Positions 9,901 through 18,667 of a stretch of 64,000 nt of DNA are shown here, piece after piece. Below the pieces are notes generated by a model. That model did no database searches. It worked only from the letters and a program-made list of their open reading frames with translations, and was not told where the DNA came from. The position numbers and the translations under genes were made by a program. Position 1 is the stretch's first letter, and each line of letters starts with the position of its first letter. This stretch comes from Chthoniobacterales bacterium. Lineage in GTDB: Bacteria > Verrucomicrobiota > Verrucomicrobiia > Chthoniobacterales > Terrimicrobiaceae. The stretch lies in the NCBI GenBank assembly GCA_014879575.1, contig JACSRU010000095.1, positions 18,968-82,967 of the forward strand, written 5' to 3'.

Positions 9901-11784
9901 TTCCGGGCTCGCGCCGATGCCGAGTTAACGCGTGCCATTTATCGGAGGGTTCCAGTAATCATTAAGGAAGCCCGCGACGGCAAACCGGAGAACAATCCGT
10001 GGAGCATTAAGTTTTCGACCATGTTTCACATGTCGAACGACAGCCATCTTTTCCTCAATTCGCCCGATTCCGACGCCGTGCCGCTCTACGAGGCTAAGAT
10101 GATCCACCAATTCGATCACCGCTGGGCCACATATACCCGCACTCCCGAGGGCGAACTCAACACGATCGATGTCACAAGCGTTCAGAAAGCCAATCCTGCC
10201 TTTACGGTCGTCCCACGCTATTGGGTTCCCCGCAGCGCAGTGGCCGATTCCATGCTGAGCAAGCAAGACCCGCTCTATCCGCTTCACATTGCAGCGCGGG
10301 AGAAACGTCGCGATGCCCTCGCATGGTGGTGTCGCTGCTGGCTGTGGGGGCATGAACTCCTGGCTGGACGCGAAGAAGCTGCTTCTCGCCTCCGCAAGGA
10401 GATGGACGATGCCCGTATCGTCAGCCACGACACAATGGAAATCGTCATGGCCCACGAACCCGAGCTCCAGTGGGCCAAACACGCCGCCACCGCATTCCCG
10501 CTCACCGTCGAGGAACAGAGACTCCTCTGGATTCAGATTGAAGCCGACGGAGGGCTTATCTCCAGAGATCCGCGTGTCATTGGAGCTAAAAGTAGCGGGG
10601 AACTCGCGGAAGCTTGGGAGCACGTTACAGAAGAAGTCCTCGCGAGAAGGCGAAAGAAATGGCTTACAGGTTGGCGTCGCAATGCTCGCAACACGGACGA
10701 GCGCTCATTGATTTGTGCCGCAATGCCGGCGCATGGAATTGGTGACAGTATATTTCTTTTTGTGACGCTTCAGGCAGACCACCTGGCGTCCGCATTCCTC
10801 GCGAATTGCAATTCCTTAGTTTTCGATTTTGTAATGCGGCAGAAGCTAGCCGGGAGCAATCTCAGTTTCTACTACTTAAAACAGCTTCCCGCTCTCCCCC
10901 CTGAAGCCTACGCCCCAGCTGATCTAGCCTATATTGTGCCTCGTGTTCTGGAACTGACCTACACCGCTCACGATATGCGTCCGTGGGCGGAAGATGTGGT
11001 CGCCAGTTTCCAGCGACAGTTCCCGCAGCATCCGCCCATCGTCGCCGATCCAACGCATCCCTTTCTTTTCGACGCCGAACGTCGCGCCGTAGTCCGGTCG
11101 GAACTCGACGCCTATTTTGCCAGACTCTACGGCCTCACGCGGAACGACCTCCGCTACATGCTCGATCCCGCGGATACGCATGGCGACGACTACCCGACAG
11201 AGACGTTTCGCGTTCTGAAGAAGAACGAGATCGACCAATACGGCGAATACCGCACCCGCCGCCTGGTCCTCGAAGCCTGGGACCGACTTTTTCCCGAAGA
11301 AATTCCGGTTCGCCCGCCTCGGGTTCCGTTTCAAAAGAAGGACGCCAAGCTCTACGCATCCTTTTTGGTTTATGCCAGTATCACCCGTGCTCAAGGTCGG
11401 GTTCCCCTGCGCCGGATGGTCCGCTCATTCAGCTTGCTCAAGGATCCCAAGCGTCTGGTTTCCAGCCTCGATGCAACTCGAGCGAGCGAAGCCGAGACAT
11501 GGATGGCGACTTTTAAAGAGCCGATTGGAGAAATTCGGCTTCAGGGGATTTTAGAGGAATTGCGCGGACGGGACCAGGTTCGGATTTTGAAAGACGATCT
11601 GGACGAGTTGCTTGTGGTTTTCCGGCAGGGCGCAACAATTCCCACCATCCCCGCAGAAATCCTGGAGGACGCAGAAATTTCGGACCGCGCCGCCCAAATC
11701 GAATTGTCGCAGGAGGCGCCGCAGCCTGAAGAGGAACAGGAGGAGGAAATTCTCGAATATTTTGCTAATGCCCCGATGACCTAA
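6910..11784 (+). CDS. Large Eco57I/type IIG-like N6-adenine DNA methyltransferase (DrmMI/PglX-like)
   Basis: Motif I 'VIDPACGSAHFLLGAARRI', motif IV 'VLGNPPWERI', N-terminal 'ALVTNGRQIRLVRD' typical of type I/IIG-like proteins; 6 bp after the SNF2 gene. Confidence 0.85.
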   Translation: MSRRHPDSLIFDTIRLEGGLFVPALLEKAARGDHSEQAAADYQLPKGLSLADEQGRAFRIAGALWKNFDPVRARKDVDALKATVGFASELLRDALDYSDFTLCPTPVEIQGRHFPITALSRGRVPVIVAPHDLDLDTPDERFAVIGSGTRRKSAYQLAQQFLNASADCTWALVTNGRQIRLVRDSDTLTRPAYLEFDLELILANDRYADFAALWRIVHSSRAGTSETDGEACVWERWKLEGEAQGERVRAGLRIGVQDALLALGTGFLEANGNDQLRRRIESGDLTKDSYFQQLLRLVYRFLFLFTVEERGLLHAPDDSVEAREARGIYAKGYALRRLRDRSLRRAGFDRFTDLWAGIKIVFRGLASGEPRLALPALGGLFAVTQCPDLDAAALENRALLTAMRHLRWSVGTGALAAVDYRNMGPEELGSVYESLLELIPTIERPAWQFGFLGITDEGSSDGNARKTTGSYYTPDALVQELLASALDPVIAARIAARPEDPTTALLELTVIDPACGSAHFLLGAARRIAEKLAELRAVEGAVRPEDYRHALREVIAHCVYGVDRNPMAIELARTALWLEGYDPGQPLSFLDHHLVCGDALLGLIDFKQLEAGIPNDAFKPLSGDHAETCRKLAAENRVALKDLASRLRDKSARLFDTEEVEDVFAALSALEAMPDATTAEVDAKKAAYDAFRSRVGETTLAQAADLTAAAFLTPKEGPADVETCPTTLTLLQTLFPQKGEATPADTLARAHALCREARVLHWPLTFPQVFGRGGFDCVLGNPPWERIKLQEEEFFASREPLVASARNKAERGQRIRWLSEGSLAYHIHQIDVPPEGDKAERALYREFITARRLAEAMSVFAHVDGDEGGRFPLTGVGDVNTYALFAELFKQVTQPAGRAGFIVPMGIATDDTTKAFFASVISQRRLAQLIGLFEIRAWFPATDDRKAFCLITLGHSDKSRFIFDVKAIEDLQQDAKWIELPPEDLILINPNTRTCPVFRARADAELTRAIYRRVPVIIKEARDGKPENNPWSIKFSTMFHMSNDSHLFLNSPDSDAVPLYEAKMIHQFDHRWATYTRTPEGELNTIDVTSVQKANPAFTVVPRYWVPRSAVADSMLSKQDPLYPLHIAAREKRRDALAWWCRCWLWGHELLAGREEAASRLRKEMDDARIVSHDTMEIVMAHEPELQWAKHAATAFPLTVEEQRLLWIQIEADGGLISRDPRVIGAKSSGELAEAWEHVTEEVLARRRKKWLTGWRRNARNTDERSLICAAMPAHGIGDSIFLFVTLQADHLASAFLANCNSLVFDFVMRQKLAGSNLSFYYLKQLPALPPEAYAPADLAYIVPRVLELTYTAHDMRPWAEDVVASFQRQFPQHPPIVADPTHPFLFDAERRAVVRSELDAYFARLYGLTRNDLRYMLDPADTHGDDYPTETFRVLKKNEIDQYGEYRTRRLVLEAWDRLFPEEIPVRPPRVPFQKKDAKLYASFLVYASITRAQGRVPLRRMVRSFSLLKDPKRLVSSLDATRASEAETWMATFKEPIGEIRLQGILEELRGRDQVRILKDDLDELLVVFRQGATIPTIPAEILEDAEISDRAAQIELSQEAPQPEEEQEEEILEYFANAPMT

Positions 11785-11798
11785 ACCCCATTCACCCC

Positions 11799-13856
11799 AT
11801 GAAACCCGTGCAACAAGAGCTTCGATTCGAGTGGATGACCAAGCCTTTCAAGGTGGATCCCGCCAAGCGGACACCAGGATTTTGGATTCAGGATCTGCTA
11901 TTGCTTGAATCGATCACCGACCCGGGCGCCCATAAAATTCGGCATTTTCGATTGCATCGAGGACTCAACATTCTCTGGGCAAAACCCTTCGATCCAGATG
12001 CGGCGGACGCGGGAAACGACGAGTCGTTCTCAGGACATGCGGCAGGGAAGACGCTTTTTTGCCGGATGCTGCGCTACCTCCTCGGTGAACGGCATCTTGG
12101 AAACGAAATCGTTCAGGAAAAAATCGCGTCCAACTTTCCCAACGGTTGGGTTGTCGGGACGATCTTTATCGGCGAAACACCGTGGCTCGTGGGTCGTCCT
12201 TTCGAGGGAAAGCGCGGCCAATTCTCAGTCAAAGGGATGACGGTGGATGAGTTCCTCCAGAACTCAGAGCCGGAGAAAGAAGACTTCGATAAGTTTGAGG
12301 CCGCGCTCAATGAGGAGGTCATGCACCCGCTGAAAGTGCGGGCATTTCCAGACCGCCCGGGAGAGTTTATCTTCCAGCATTGGTTGCCGTGGCTGTCCCG
12401 CGACCAGGAGGCGCGTTTCGGAAGCGCGTCCCAATGGCGCGAGGCGTCCAGCGGGGCTGAACCGCTTCTCACGGATTCTGAAGAACGCTCATTTCTCGTT
12501 CGCGCGATTCTGAATCTTATCGATCCTGAAGAAAAAAAGGAACTGGCCCACAATGCCAATCTGGTGAGAGAGCGCGACAAGCTTCGCGGGCGTATTCCAA
12601 TCCTGGAAGATCGCGCGGGGACCGATCTTGCAAAACTTCGCACGGGGCTGAAATCATCCGGCCTCTCAGACGAATTCGCGGAGTCGCTTTCGCTGGAGGA
12701 CGACCTGCTCGTTCCGACGATCAAAGCGAAGCTGGATGAAAAGCTGCGTGGCGTGCGGGCGTTGATCGAAGACATCCCCAGCGCGCGGGATGTGGATAAG
12801 CTACAAGTCAGTCTGACCCGCGCGACCGTAACCAGAGCGGGATTGGAACGCGACCTGACGGAGCTGGAGAAAGGGCTGGAAAAGCTGAACGCGGATTGGG
12901 CGAATTTTTCCAAACAAAAGCAGACCGAGGAGATGGGTAGCCATTTCGAGAAGCTTCCGATTCCTCCGGGGTATTGCGGCGCTCCGATTCCATTGGCCGG
13001 AGCACAGCAGCCACCGTGTCGCCTCTGGCAGGAATGGTCGAATCTCCCCGTAGACGCAAAGACCGGAGGCCCTTCCCTCGAGGCTTACAATCAAGAGATG
13101 GGGCGACGAGTGGCGCAGCAGCGATCTCAAATCGAGGCAAAAAAGCAGGAAATCAGTATGGCGAGTTCGTCCGAAACGACGGCCCAGCAGGCGTTAGGCG
13201 ACGCGAACGAGAAGCGCCACAATCTTTTTGCCTATCTCAAAACGCAGGAAACAACCTTTCAAGGGCTCATCGGGCTCGCAGAAAGCGCCCAGAGCGCCCA
13301 CAAGGAGTTAAAAACGAGCCAAACCCAGCTCGAGAAAAAGGACGACGCAATCGACGAGTCCTACAAGAAGCAACAGGAGATTCGGGACAAGCAAAAGGGG
13401 GAGTTCTCCATATTTTCGGGCTACTTCGAGGGAATCTGCCAGCACGTCTTGGGACGCGTGATTCATGGCTCGGTGCTCACCCGCAAAAGGCTCCTCCAAT
13501 TGGACCTCAGCGACCGGGGACCTCTCACCAGCGCAGCAATCGAGACCATCAAGGTTCTGGCCTTGGATCTAGCGGCCGTCTGGTATTCGGCTGAGGGAAA
13601 GGGATTTCATCCGGGATTTTTGATTCACGATGGCCCTCGGGAAGCAGACATGGACGCATGGATATACCGCCGCTTTTTCACTTTCGTCACCAAACTCGAA
13701 GCCGCCTACGCCACCAGCCACGAGCCCGCGTTCCAATACATTATCACCACCACAGAGCCACCTCCCGAAGACATGCAACAGGGTAGATGGCTGCTCGAAC
13801 CAACCTTGAGTGCGCAGAAGGCGGACGAGAGACTGCTGAAAACGGACTTGAAATGA
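11799..13856 (+). CDS. Rad50/SMC-like coiled-coil ATPase
   Basis: Walker A 'GHAAGKT', long central coiled coil, Walker B-like 'GFLIHDGPREADMD'; 15 bp after the methylase. Confidence 0.7.
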   Translation: MKPVQQELRFEWMTKPFKVDPAKRTPGFWIQDLLLLESITDPGAHKIRHFRLHRGLNILWAKPFDPDAADAGNDESFSGHAAGKTLFCRMLRYLLGERHLGNEIVQEKIASNFPNGWVVGTIFIGETPWLVGRPFEGKRGQFSVKGMTVDEFLQNSEPEKEDFDKFEAALNEEVMHPLKVRAFPDRPGEFIFQHWLPWLSRDQEARFGSASQWREASSGAEPLLTDSEERSFLVRAILNLIDPEEKKELAHNANLVRERDKLRGRIPILEDRAGTDLAKLRTGLKSSGLSDEFAESLSLEDDLLVPTIKAKLDEKLRGVRALIEDIPSARDVDKLQVSLTRATVTRAGLERDLTELEKGLEKLNADWANFSKQKQTEEMGSHFEKLPIPPGYCGAPIPLAGAQQPPCRLWQEWSNLPVDAKTGGPSLEAYNQEMGRRVAQQRSQIEAKKQEISMASSSETTAQQALGDANEKRHNLFAYLKTQETTFQGLIGLAESAQSAHKELKTSQTQLEKKDDAIDESYKKQQEIRDKQKGEFSIFSGYFEGICQHVLGRVIHGSVLTRKRLLQLDLSDRGPLTSAAIETIKVLALDLAAVWYSAEGKGFHPGFLIHDGPREADMDAWIYRRFFTFVTKLEAAYATSHEPAFQYIITTTEPPPEDMQQGRWLLEPTLSAQKADERLLKTDLK

Positions 13857-13940
13857 AACCAACGCACGTCCCGCCTCACTATCACAACAGGAGTTCAGTT
13901 GGTGTTTGATTGAGACTATAAAAATTCCGCACCACCTAAA

Positions 13941-14621
13941 ATGGCACCAAAGAAGAAAACCAACCCAAAAGCGACGGAGCCGCCGCGCCTCAAGATTCTC
14001 GTTTCGTCTGCCGTGGTGGATTGGGACGAATTGCTGGAGAGCATCTATGCCCTTCTGGAAACCTACGGCTACGAGGTGATCATGTCCCACAAGGGCACTC
14101 TACCGGTGGAGCCCTCCGTGTCCGCCATGGACTCCTGCCTCAAGGCTGTTGAGGATTGTGATTTGTTTCTGGGCGTCATCCTTCCGCGATATGGTTCGGG
14201 AAAAGAGGACAAGGATGGTCTTTCAATCACGCACCGAGAGGCAATCCGAGCGATTGAACTCAACAAGCCGAGATGGTTTCTCGTGCATGAGCATGTTTCC
14301 GTCGCCCGTGAGCTGCTGAGGCCGTATCGGGACGAAAAAATCAAAGACCGTTTCACCCTCAAAAAGGGAATCGAGTTTGGGAGCACCCGCATTCTCTCGA
14401 ATCTCCGCGTGTTGGACCTTTTCGAGCTGGCAATGCGACACGACATCCCCGAGGTCAAGGATCGCAAGGGCAACTGGGTGCAACCTTACACGTCGGAGGA
14501 CGACGCCCGGCTTTTTGTGTCAGCCCAGTTCCGCCGCTACCGGGAGATGTCCGAGAAGTATCTACCGAAACTGAAGGACACGGCTGCGATTCGCGGACGG
14601 ATCAAAGGAGGCAAATCATGA
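13941..14621 (+). CDS. DUF4062 domain protein
   Basis: 'LKILVSSAVVDWDELLESIYALLETYGYEVIMS...SAMDSCLKAVEDCDLFLGVILPRYGS...SITHREAIRAIELNKPRWFLVHE' resembles DUF4062. Confidence 0.75.
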   Translation: MAPKKKTNPKATEPPRLKILVSSAVVDWDELLESIYALLETYGYEVIMSHKGTLPVEPSVSAMDSCLKAVEDCDLFLGVILPRYGSGKEDKDGLSITHREAIRAIELNKPRWFLVHEHVSVARELLRPYRDEKIKDRFTLKKGIEFGSTRILSNLRVLDLFELAMRHDIPEVKDRKGNWVQPYTSEDDARLFVSAQFRRYREMSEKYLPKLKDTAAIRGRIKGGKS

Positions 14622-15988
14622 CCAAGGCGATCGAAAAGCTCCTCGAACAACCAGAATCCGAAACACTGGAGTTCAAGACGGGGAAGGTAAAACCAGCACA
14701 ACTTGGAAAAGTCGTTTGCGGTATGCTCAATCAACACGGTGGCGTGATTTTGTGGGGCGTGGATGACGAGGGAAGTCCGACCGGCATTACCGATGCCGAG
14801 GCTCGAGCCGTCGAGTTGAATAATTTCCTCATGCCCCGGATGAACCCGCGCCCGCTTTTCTCGGCCACGGCCCACCGGATTCGAGGGAAGGAAATTGTCG
14901 CCATCGACATCCCCGCCGGGACGGAAAAACCTTACGCATTCGAGCGGGAGTTTTGGGTCCGTCTCGGCTCGTCCACGATGCGCGCCGCCCCCGAACAAAG
15001 CTCCCGGATGGTGGAACGCAGCGCAGTCGCGCTCGATCGCTGGGAACGAGAACCGCATCCCGGGTTCGATCTCACGGACTGCGACAGTGCCGAATTGAAG
15101 GAGGCACGGGATGAAATCATCAAGGCCGGACGATTCGGCATTGATGTTCCTGCCGCCGATGTGGAACTCCTCGCCAAGTTGTATCTGCTAAAGAGCGGCC
15201 AGCTCACCAATGCCGCAGTCGTCCTGTTCGCGGCCAATCCTTTGGCATGGGCGCCGAATCTCTCGGTGAGAATCACCAGTCACATCCAAGGGGGGGAGGC
15301 GACTCACGACCGGATCCTCGAGGGTCCCGCCATCCGTATCCTGCGGGAGGCGGTGGTCGTGATCCAGCAACGGACCGGCCGCTCAATTGCCTTTCCCAAG
15401 GGACAGCTCGAACGCGAAGAACGCTCCGCCTATCCGCTTTACTCGCTTCGGGAAGGGTTGGTAAACGCCATGGTTCACCGGGACTACGAGACATCCGGTA
15501 TCGGCGTGCTGGTCAGGATCTACGAAGATCGCCTGGAAATCGCCAACCCCGGCCAATTACCAGACGGCTGGACTGGTCAGGATCTGGGCCGGAAGGTCGA
15601 ATCTCATCCCCGGAATCCCGACATCGCCCGGGTCTTTTATCTCCGAAAACTCATGGATCAACTTGGGCTGGGAACCCAGCGCATTGTGGACGAGTGCGTG
15701 TCCGGCGGAGCGAAATCTCCGAAATGGAAGCAAGAGAAGCACACTGTGACGCTCACCCTGTTCCCGGCACCCGAGTTGTCCGAACAGACGGCGCTGAATC
15801 CCAGACAGATGGAGTTCCTTAATTCCTTAAAGCTGGGAGCCCCTTTCAAGGCCGCTGACTACGAGAAGGCCACCTCGGTGAGCGCCCGCCAGGCTCGTCG
15901 TGATTTGGCCGAGTTGGAACGGATCGGCGCGCTCAAACGCACTGGCGCTGGACCGTCCACCGCCTACCAGCTCACCAGGAAACTCTGA
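14618..15988 (+). CDS. AlbA_2 / RecG-like (Schlafen-type) ATP-binding protein with C-terminal winged helix
   Basis: 'ESETLEFKTGKV...LGKVVCGMLNQHGGVILWGVDDEG', 'YPLYSLREGLVNAMVHRDYETSG', C-terminal 'ARQARRDLAELERIGALKRTG'; overlaps the DUF4062 gene by 4 nt. Confidence 0.85.
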   Translation: MTKAIEKLLEQPESETLEFKTGKVKPAQLGKVVCGMLNQHGGVILWGVDDEGSPTGITDAEARAVELNNFLMPRMNPRPLFSATAHRIRGKEIVAIDIPAGTEKPYAFEREFWVRLGSSTMRAAPEQSSRMVERSAVALDRWEREPHPGFDLTDCDSAELKEARDEIIKAGRFGIDVPAADVELLAKLYLLKSGQLTNAAVVLFAANPLAWAPNLSVRITSHIQGGEATHDRILEGPAIRILREAVVVIQQRTGRSIAFPKGQLEREERSAYPLYSLREGLVNAMVHRDYETSGIGVLVRIYEDRLEIANPGQLPDGWTGQDLGRKVESHPRNPDIARVFYLRKLMDQLGLGTQRIVDECVSGGAKSPKWKQEKHTVTLTLFPAPELSEQTALNPRQMEFLNSLKLGAPFKAADYEKATSVSARQARRDLAELERIGALKRTGAGPSTAYQLTRKL

Positions 15989-16009
15989 TCCGGCCAAAAT
16001 CCGGCCATA
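15988..16009 (+). repeat. First cluster of ATCCGGCCA direct repeats
   Basis: ATCCGGCCAAA-ATCCGGCCATA followed by degenerate TCTGGACAAG. Confidence 0.8.
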
Positions 16010-16119
16010 TCTGGACAAGCCCATGCCACCACTTAATTTTGAGATGCTCCGAGCCGAAAACGAAGGCGGCATCGCTCTTTTCATCAGGCATTTACATGAC
16101 TTTCAGAGAAGAGGCGTAA

Positions 16120-16150
16120 ATCCGGCCAGAATCCGGCCATATCCGGCCAA
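16120..16150 (+). repeat. Second cluster of ATCCGGCCA direct repeats
   Basis: ATCCGGCCAGA-ATCCGGCCAT-ATCCGGCCAA in tandem. Confidence 0.85.
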
Positions 16151-16187
16151 GGCATAAATCCACCCCAAATTACCCCTCCCGCAATTT

Positions 16188-17906
16188 ATGGCCAAGACCG
16201 AAGCGACCGTCGAAGAACTCGTCAGCATGATCGAGCGGAGCAAGCTCCGCCTGCCGGAAATGCAGCGTCGATACGTCTGGCGCTCTACTCGGGTTCGTGA
16301 CCTTCTCGACTCCCTTTATCGCGGTTATCCATCCGGGGCGATTCTCGTTTGGGAAACCGACGAAGGGGTGCCCTTGCAAGACATGGCGATCGCGCAGGAA
16401 GGCGGGAACATCGGTTCCTCCCAACTGCTGTTGGATGGTCAGCAGCGGCTCACCTCGCTATCTGCCGTGATCCGCGGCATCCCGGTGGACGTTCGCGGCA
16501 GAAAACGGCCAATCGAGCTGCTTTTCAATTTGGACCATCCAGAGAAGCTCGCCTTCGTCACCGAGGTCGATGAAGACGGCGACGAGGAGGAAACCGAGGA
16601 AGATGACGAAGACGGAATCGATGAGGAGAACCCGGATTCGTCGGAAGATGAGCTCCAGAAACGGTTCAACAAAATGACCTTCGTGGTGAGCACCCGGAAA
16701 TTGGAGCAGCTTCCAACCTGGGTAAAGGTCACGGACGTTTTCAAATCCGACAGCGACACTCCATTTCTCAAGCGAGCGGGCATCACTGGATTCGACGATC
16801 CCCGTTACGAAAAATACTCTCAACGGTTGGCCCGCCTTCGTGGCATCAAGCGGTATTCCTACCGGATCGACGTGCTGGAGCGGACTCTCGATTACGATGA
16901 GGTCACCGAGATTTTCGTGCGGGTTAACTCACTCGGTGCAAAATTGCGTAGCTCGGATCTCGCTCTGGCCCAGATCACCGCCAAGTGGAGAAATTCCCTC
17001 GCCGAATTTCAATCCTATCAGAAACAATGCGCCGGGCAGGGATTCGACCTCGATCTGGGTATTCATCTCAAAAATCTCGTGGCATTCGCGACGGGACAAT
17101 CCCGCTTTCTCACCGTGGGGAGATTGTCACTGGAGGCACTCCAAACCGCCTGGAAAGAATGCCGGGAGGGTATGGACTTCGCGCTAAATTTTCTGCGAAG
17201 CAACACCGGCATCGACAGCCCCGCGCTGCTCTCGTCCCCTTTTCTCCTCGTGACACTCGCTCTGTTCGGCCATCGAAGAAAATACGATGTCTCGCCTCAG
17301 GAGGAAGATCGCCTGAAATTCTGGTGTCTGCTCGCCAATGCCAAAGGCCGATATTCCCGGGGCTCGAGCGAGACGATTCTGGATCAGGATCTCGCCATTC
17401 TTCGAAACGGCGGCGCGGAAGATTTGATCGATCGACTTCGTCAGCAAGTGGGACGGCTGGATATTGCTCCGGAAGAGTTGGAGGGACGAAATCAACGGAG
17501 CGCGCTGTTCAAAACAATGTTCCTGGCATTTCGCGCTGCGGGTGCCAAAGACTGGAAGTCGCAGCTTTCCATCGCACTCTCTCATTCCGGAAGCCAGCAC
17601 CGCCTCCAGTTTCATCATATTTTTCCGAAGGCTGTTCTGAAGGGCAGCTACACGGCAAGGGAAGCGGATGACATCGCAAACCTCGCCTTCATCGGTGGGA
17701 AAACCAACCGGGTGATCAGCGACAAGGCGCCGGCAATCTACTTTCCAAAAATCCTGGAAAAAACAGGACTGGAGGCGTTCTCGTCCCAATGCATCCCCAC
17801 CGAGGAAACCCTGCTCACGTCGGACGCCTATAAAAAGTTTCTCAGCGAACGCCGCAAACGGATCGCTGACTGCTTGAATCACTTTCTTGGCGTCACACCG
17901 ACATGA
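16188..17906 (+). CDS. DUF262/DUF1524 (GmrSD-like) protein
   Basis: 'RLPEMQRRYVWRSTRVRDLLDSLYRGYPSGAILVWET', 'LLLDGQQRLTSLSAVI', C-terminal 'RLQFHHIFPKAVL...IANLAFIGGKTNRVISDKAP' (DUF1524 HNH-like). Confidence 0.9.
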   Translation: MAKTEATVEELVSMIERSKLRLPEMQRRYVWRSTRVRDLLDSLYRGYPSGAILVWETDEGVPLQDMAIAQEGGNIGSSQLLLDGQQRLTSLSAVIRGIPVDVRGRKRPIELLFNLDHPEKLAFVTEVDEDGDEEETEEDDEDGIDEENPDSSEDELQKRFNKMTFVVSTRKLEQLPTWVKVTDVFKSDSDTPFLKRAGITGFDDPRYEKYSQRLARLRGIKRYSYRIDVLERTLDYDEVTEIFVRVNSLGAKLRSSDLALAQITAKWRNSLAEFQSYQKQCAGQGFDLDLGIHLKNLVAFATGQSRFLTVGRLSLEALQTAWKECREGMDFALNFLRSNTGIDSPALLSSPFLLVTLALFGHRRKYDVSPQEEDRLKFWCLLANAKGRYSRGSSETILDQDLAILRNGGAEDLIDRLRQQVGRLDIAPEELEGRNQRSALFKTMFLAFRAAGAKDWKSQLSIALSHSGSQHRLQFHHIFPKAVLKGSYTAREADDIANLAFIGGKTNRVISDKAPAIYFPKILEKTGLEAFSSQCIPTEETLLTSDAYKKFLSERRKRIADCLNHFLGVTPT

Positions 17907-18667
17907 ACGCCCTCGAGCGGACCTTGATCGAAAAAGCCGGCTACGACAACGGGTGGGAGATCGTAGTGGAAAGCGTGCCAGAGCAGGTCGTGTTGGCGTC
18001 CGCGTTGCATCGGGCCAATGCAACGATCCGAGAGGACTCTGGGCGCGGCAGATGGCTGACGTCGCTGCCGGCGGGCTCGTTGCTTATCGAGCTGTCGAAA
18101 GCCGAGGCTGACTACTACGCGGGGGAAGGCCAGTTTCGCGTTTCCAACGACCGAGAGTTGGGACATCTGCTGCGACACGCGGCAAGATTGGCCCGATCAC
18201 TTCCCAACCAGCCGGAAGTCCGCTATCTCGCGGCAGTCGAAAAGAAACTGGCCGCGACAATAACCAATACGGAGGTCGAGAGCCTCGTCCGGCAACGAGT
18301 CGGTCAGGACATCTACCGGGATAGTCTGATGGACTACTGGGGGGGCGCCTGCGCCGTGACGGGCATCGCCATCCCGGCACTCCTTCGCGCCAGCCACGCC
18401 ATTCCCTGGTCGGAATGCCAATCCGATGCCGACCGGCTGAACGTCTTCAACGGTTTTCTACTCGCCGCGCATCTTGACGCGCTATTCGACCGGCATCTGA
18501 TCAGTTTTGACGACACCGGCGAGATCCTTTTCGCGCCATCCATCACGCTTGAGATCCAAAACAAACTCGGGCTTAAAGAATCGCTCAGGCTTCGTTGGAT
18601 CAGCCCCGAACATATTCCTTTCTTAAAGGCACACCGCGCTGTTTTTATTCGGAATCAGCAGGTGTGA
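17903..18667 (+). CDS. HNH endonuclease (HNH_2-type) protein
   Basis: 'YRDSLMDYWGGACAVTGIAIPALLRASHAIPWSECQSDADRLNVFNGFLLAAHLDALFDRHLISFDD'; 4-nt overlap with the DUF262 gene. Confidence 0.85.
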   Translation: MNALERTLIEKAGYDNGWEIVVESVPEQVVLASALHRANATIREDSGRGRWLTSLPAGSLLIELSKAEADYYAGEGQFRVSNDRELGHLLRHAARLARSLPNQPEVRYLAAVEKKLAATITNTEVESLVRQRVGQDIYRDSLMDYWGGACAVTGIAIPALLRASHAIPWSECQSDADRLNVFNGFLLAAHLDALFDRHLISFDDTGEILFAPSITLEIQNKLGLKESLRLRWISPEHIPFLKAHRAVFIRNQQV

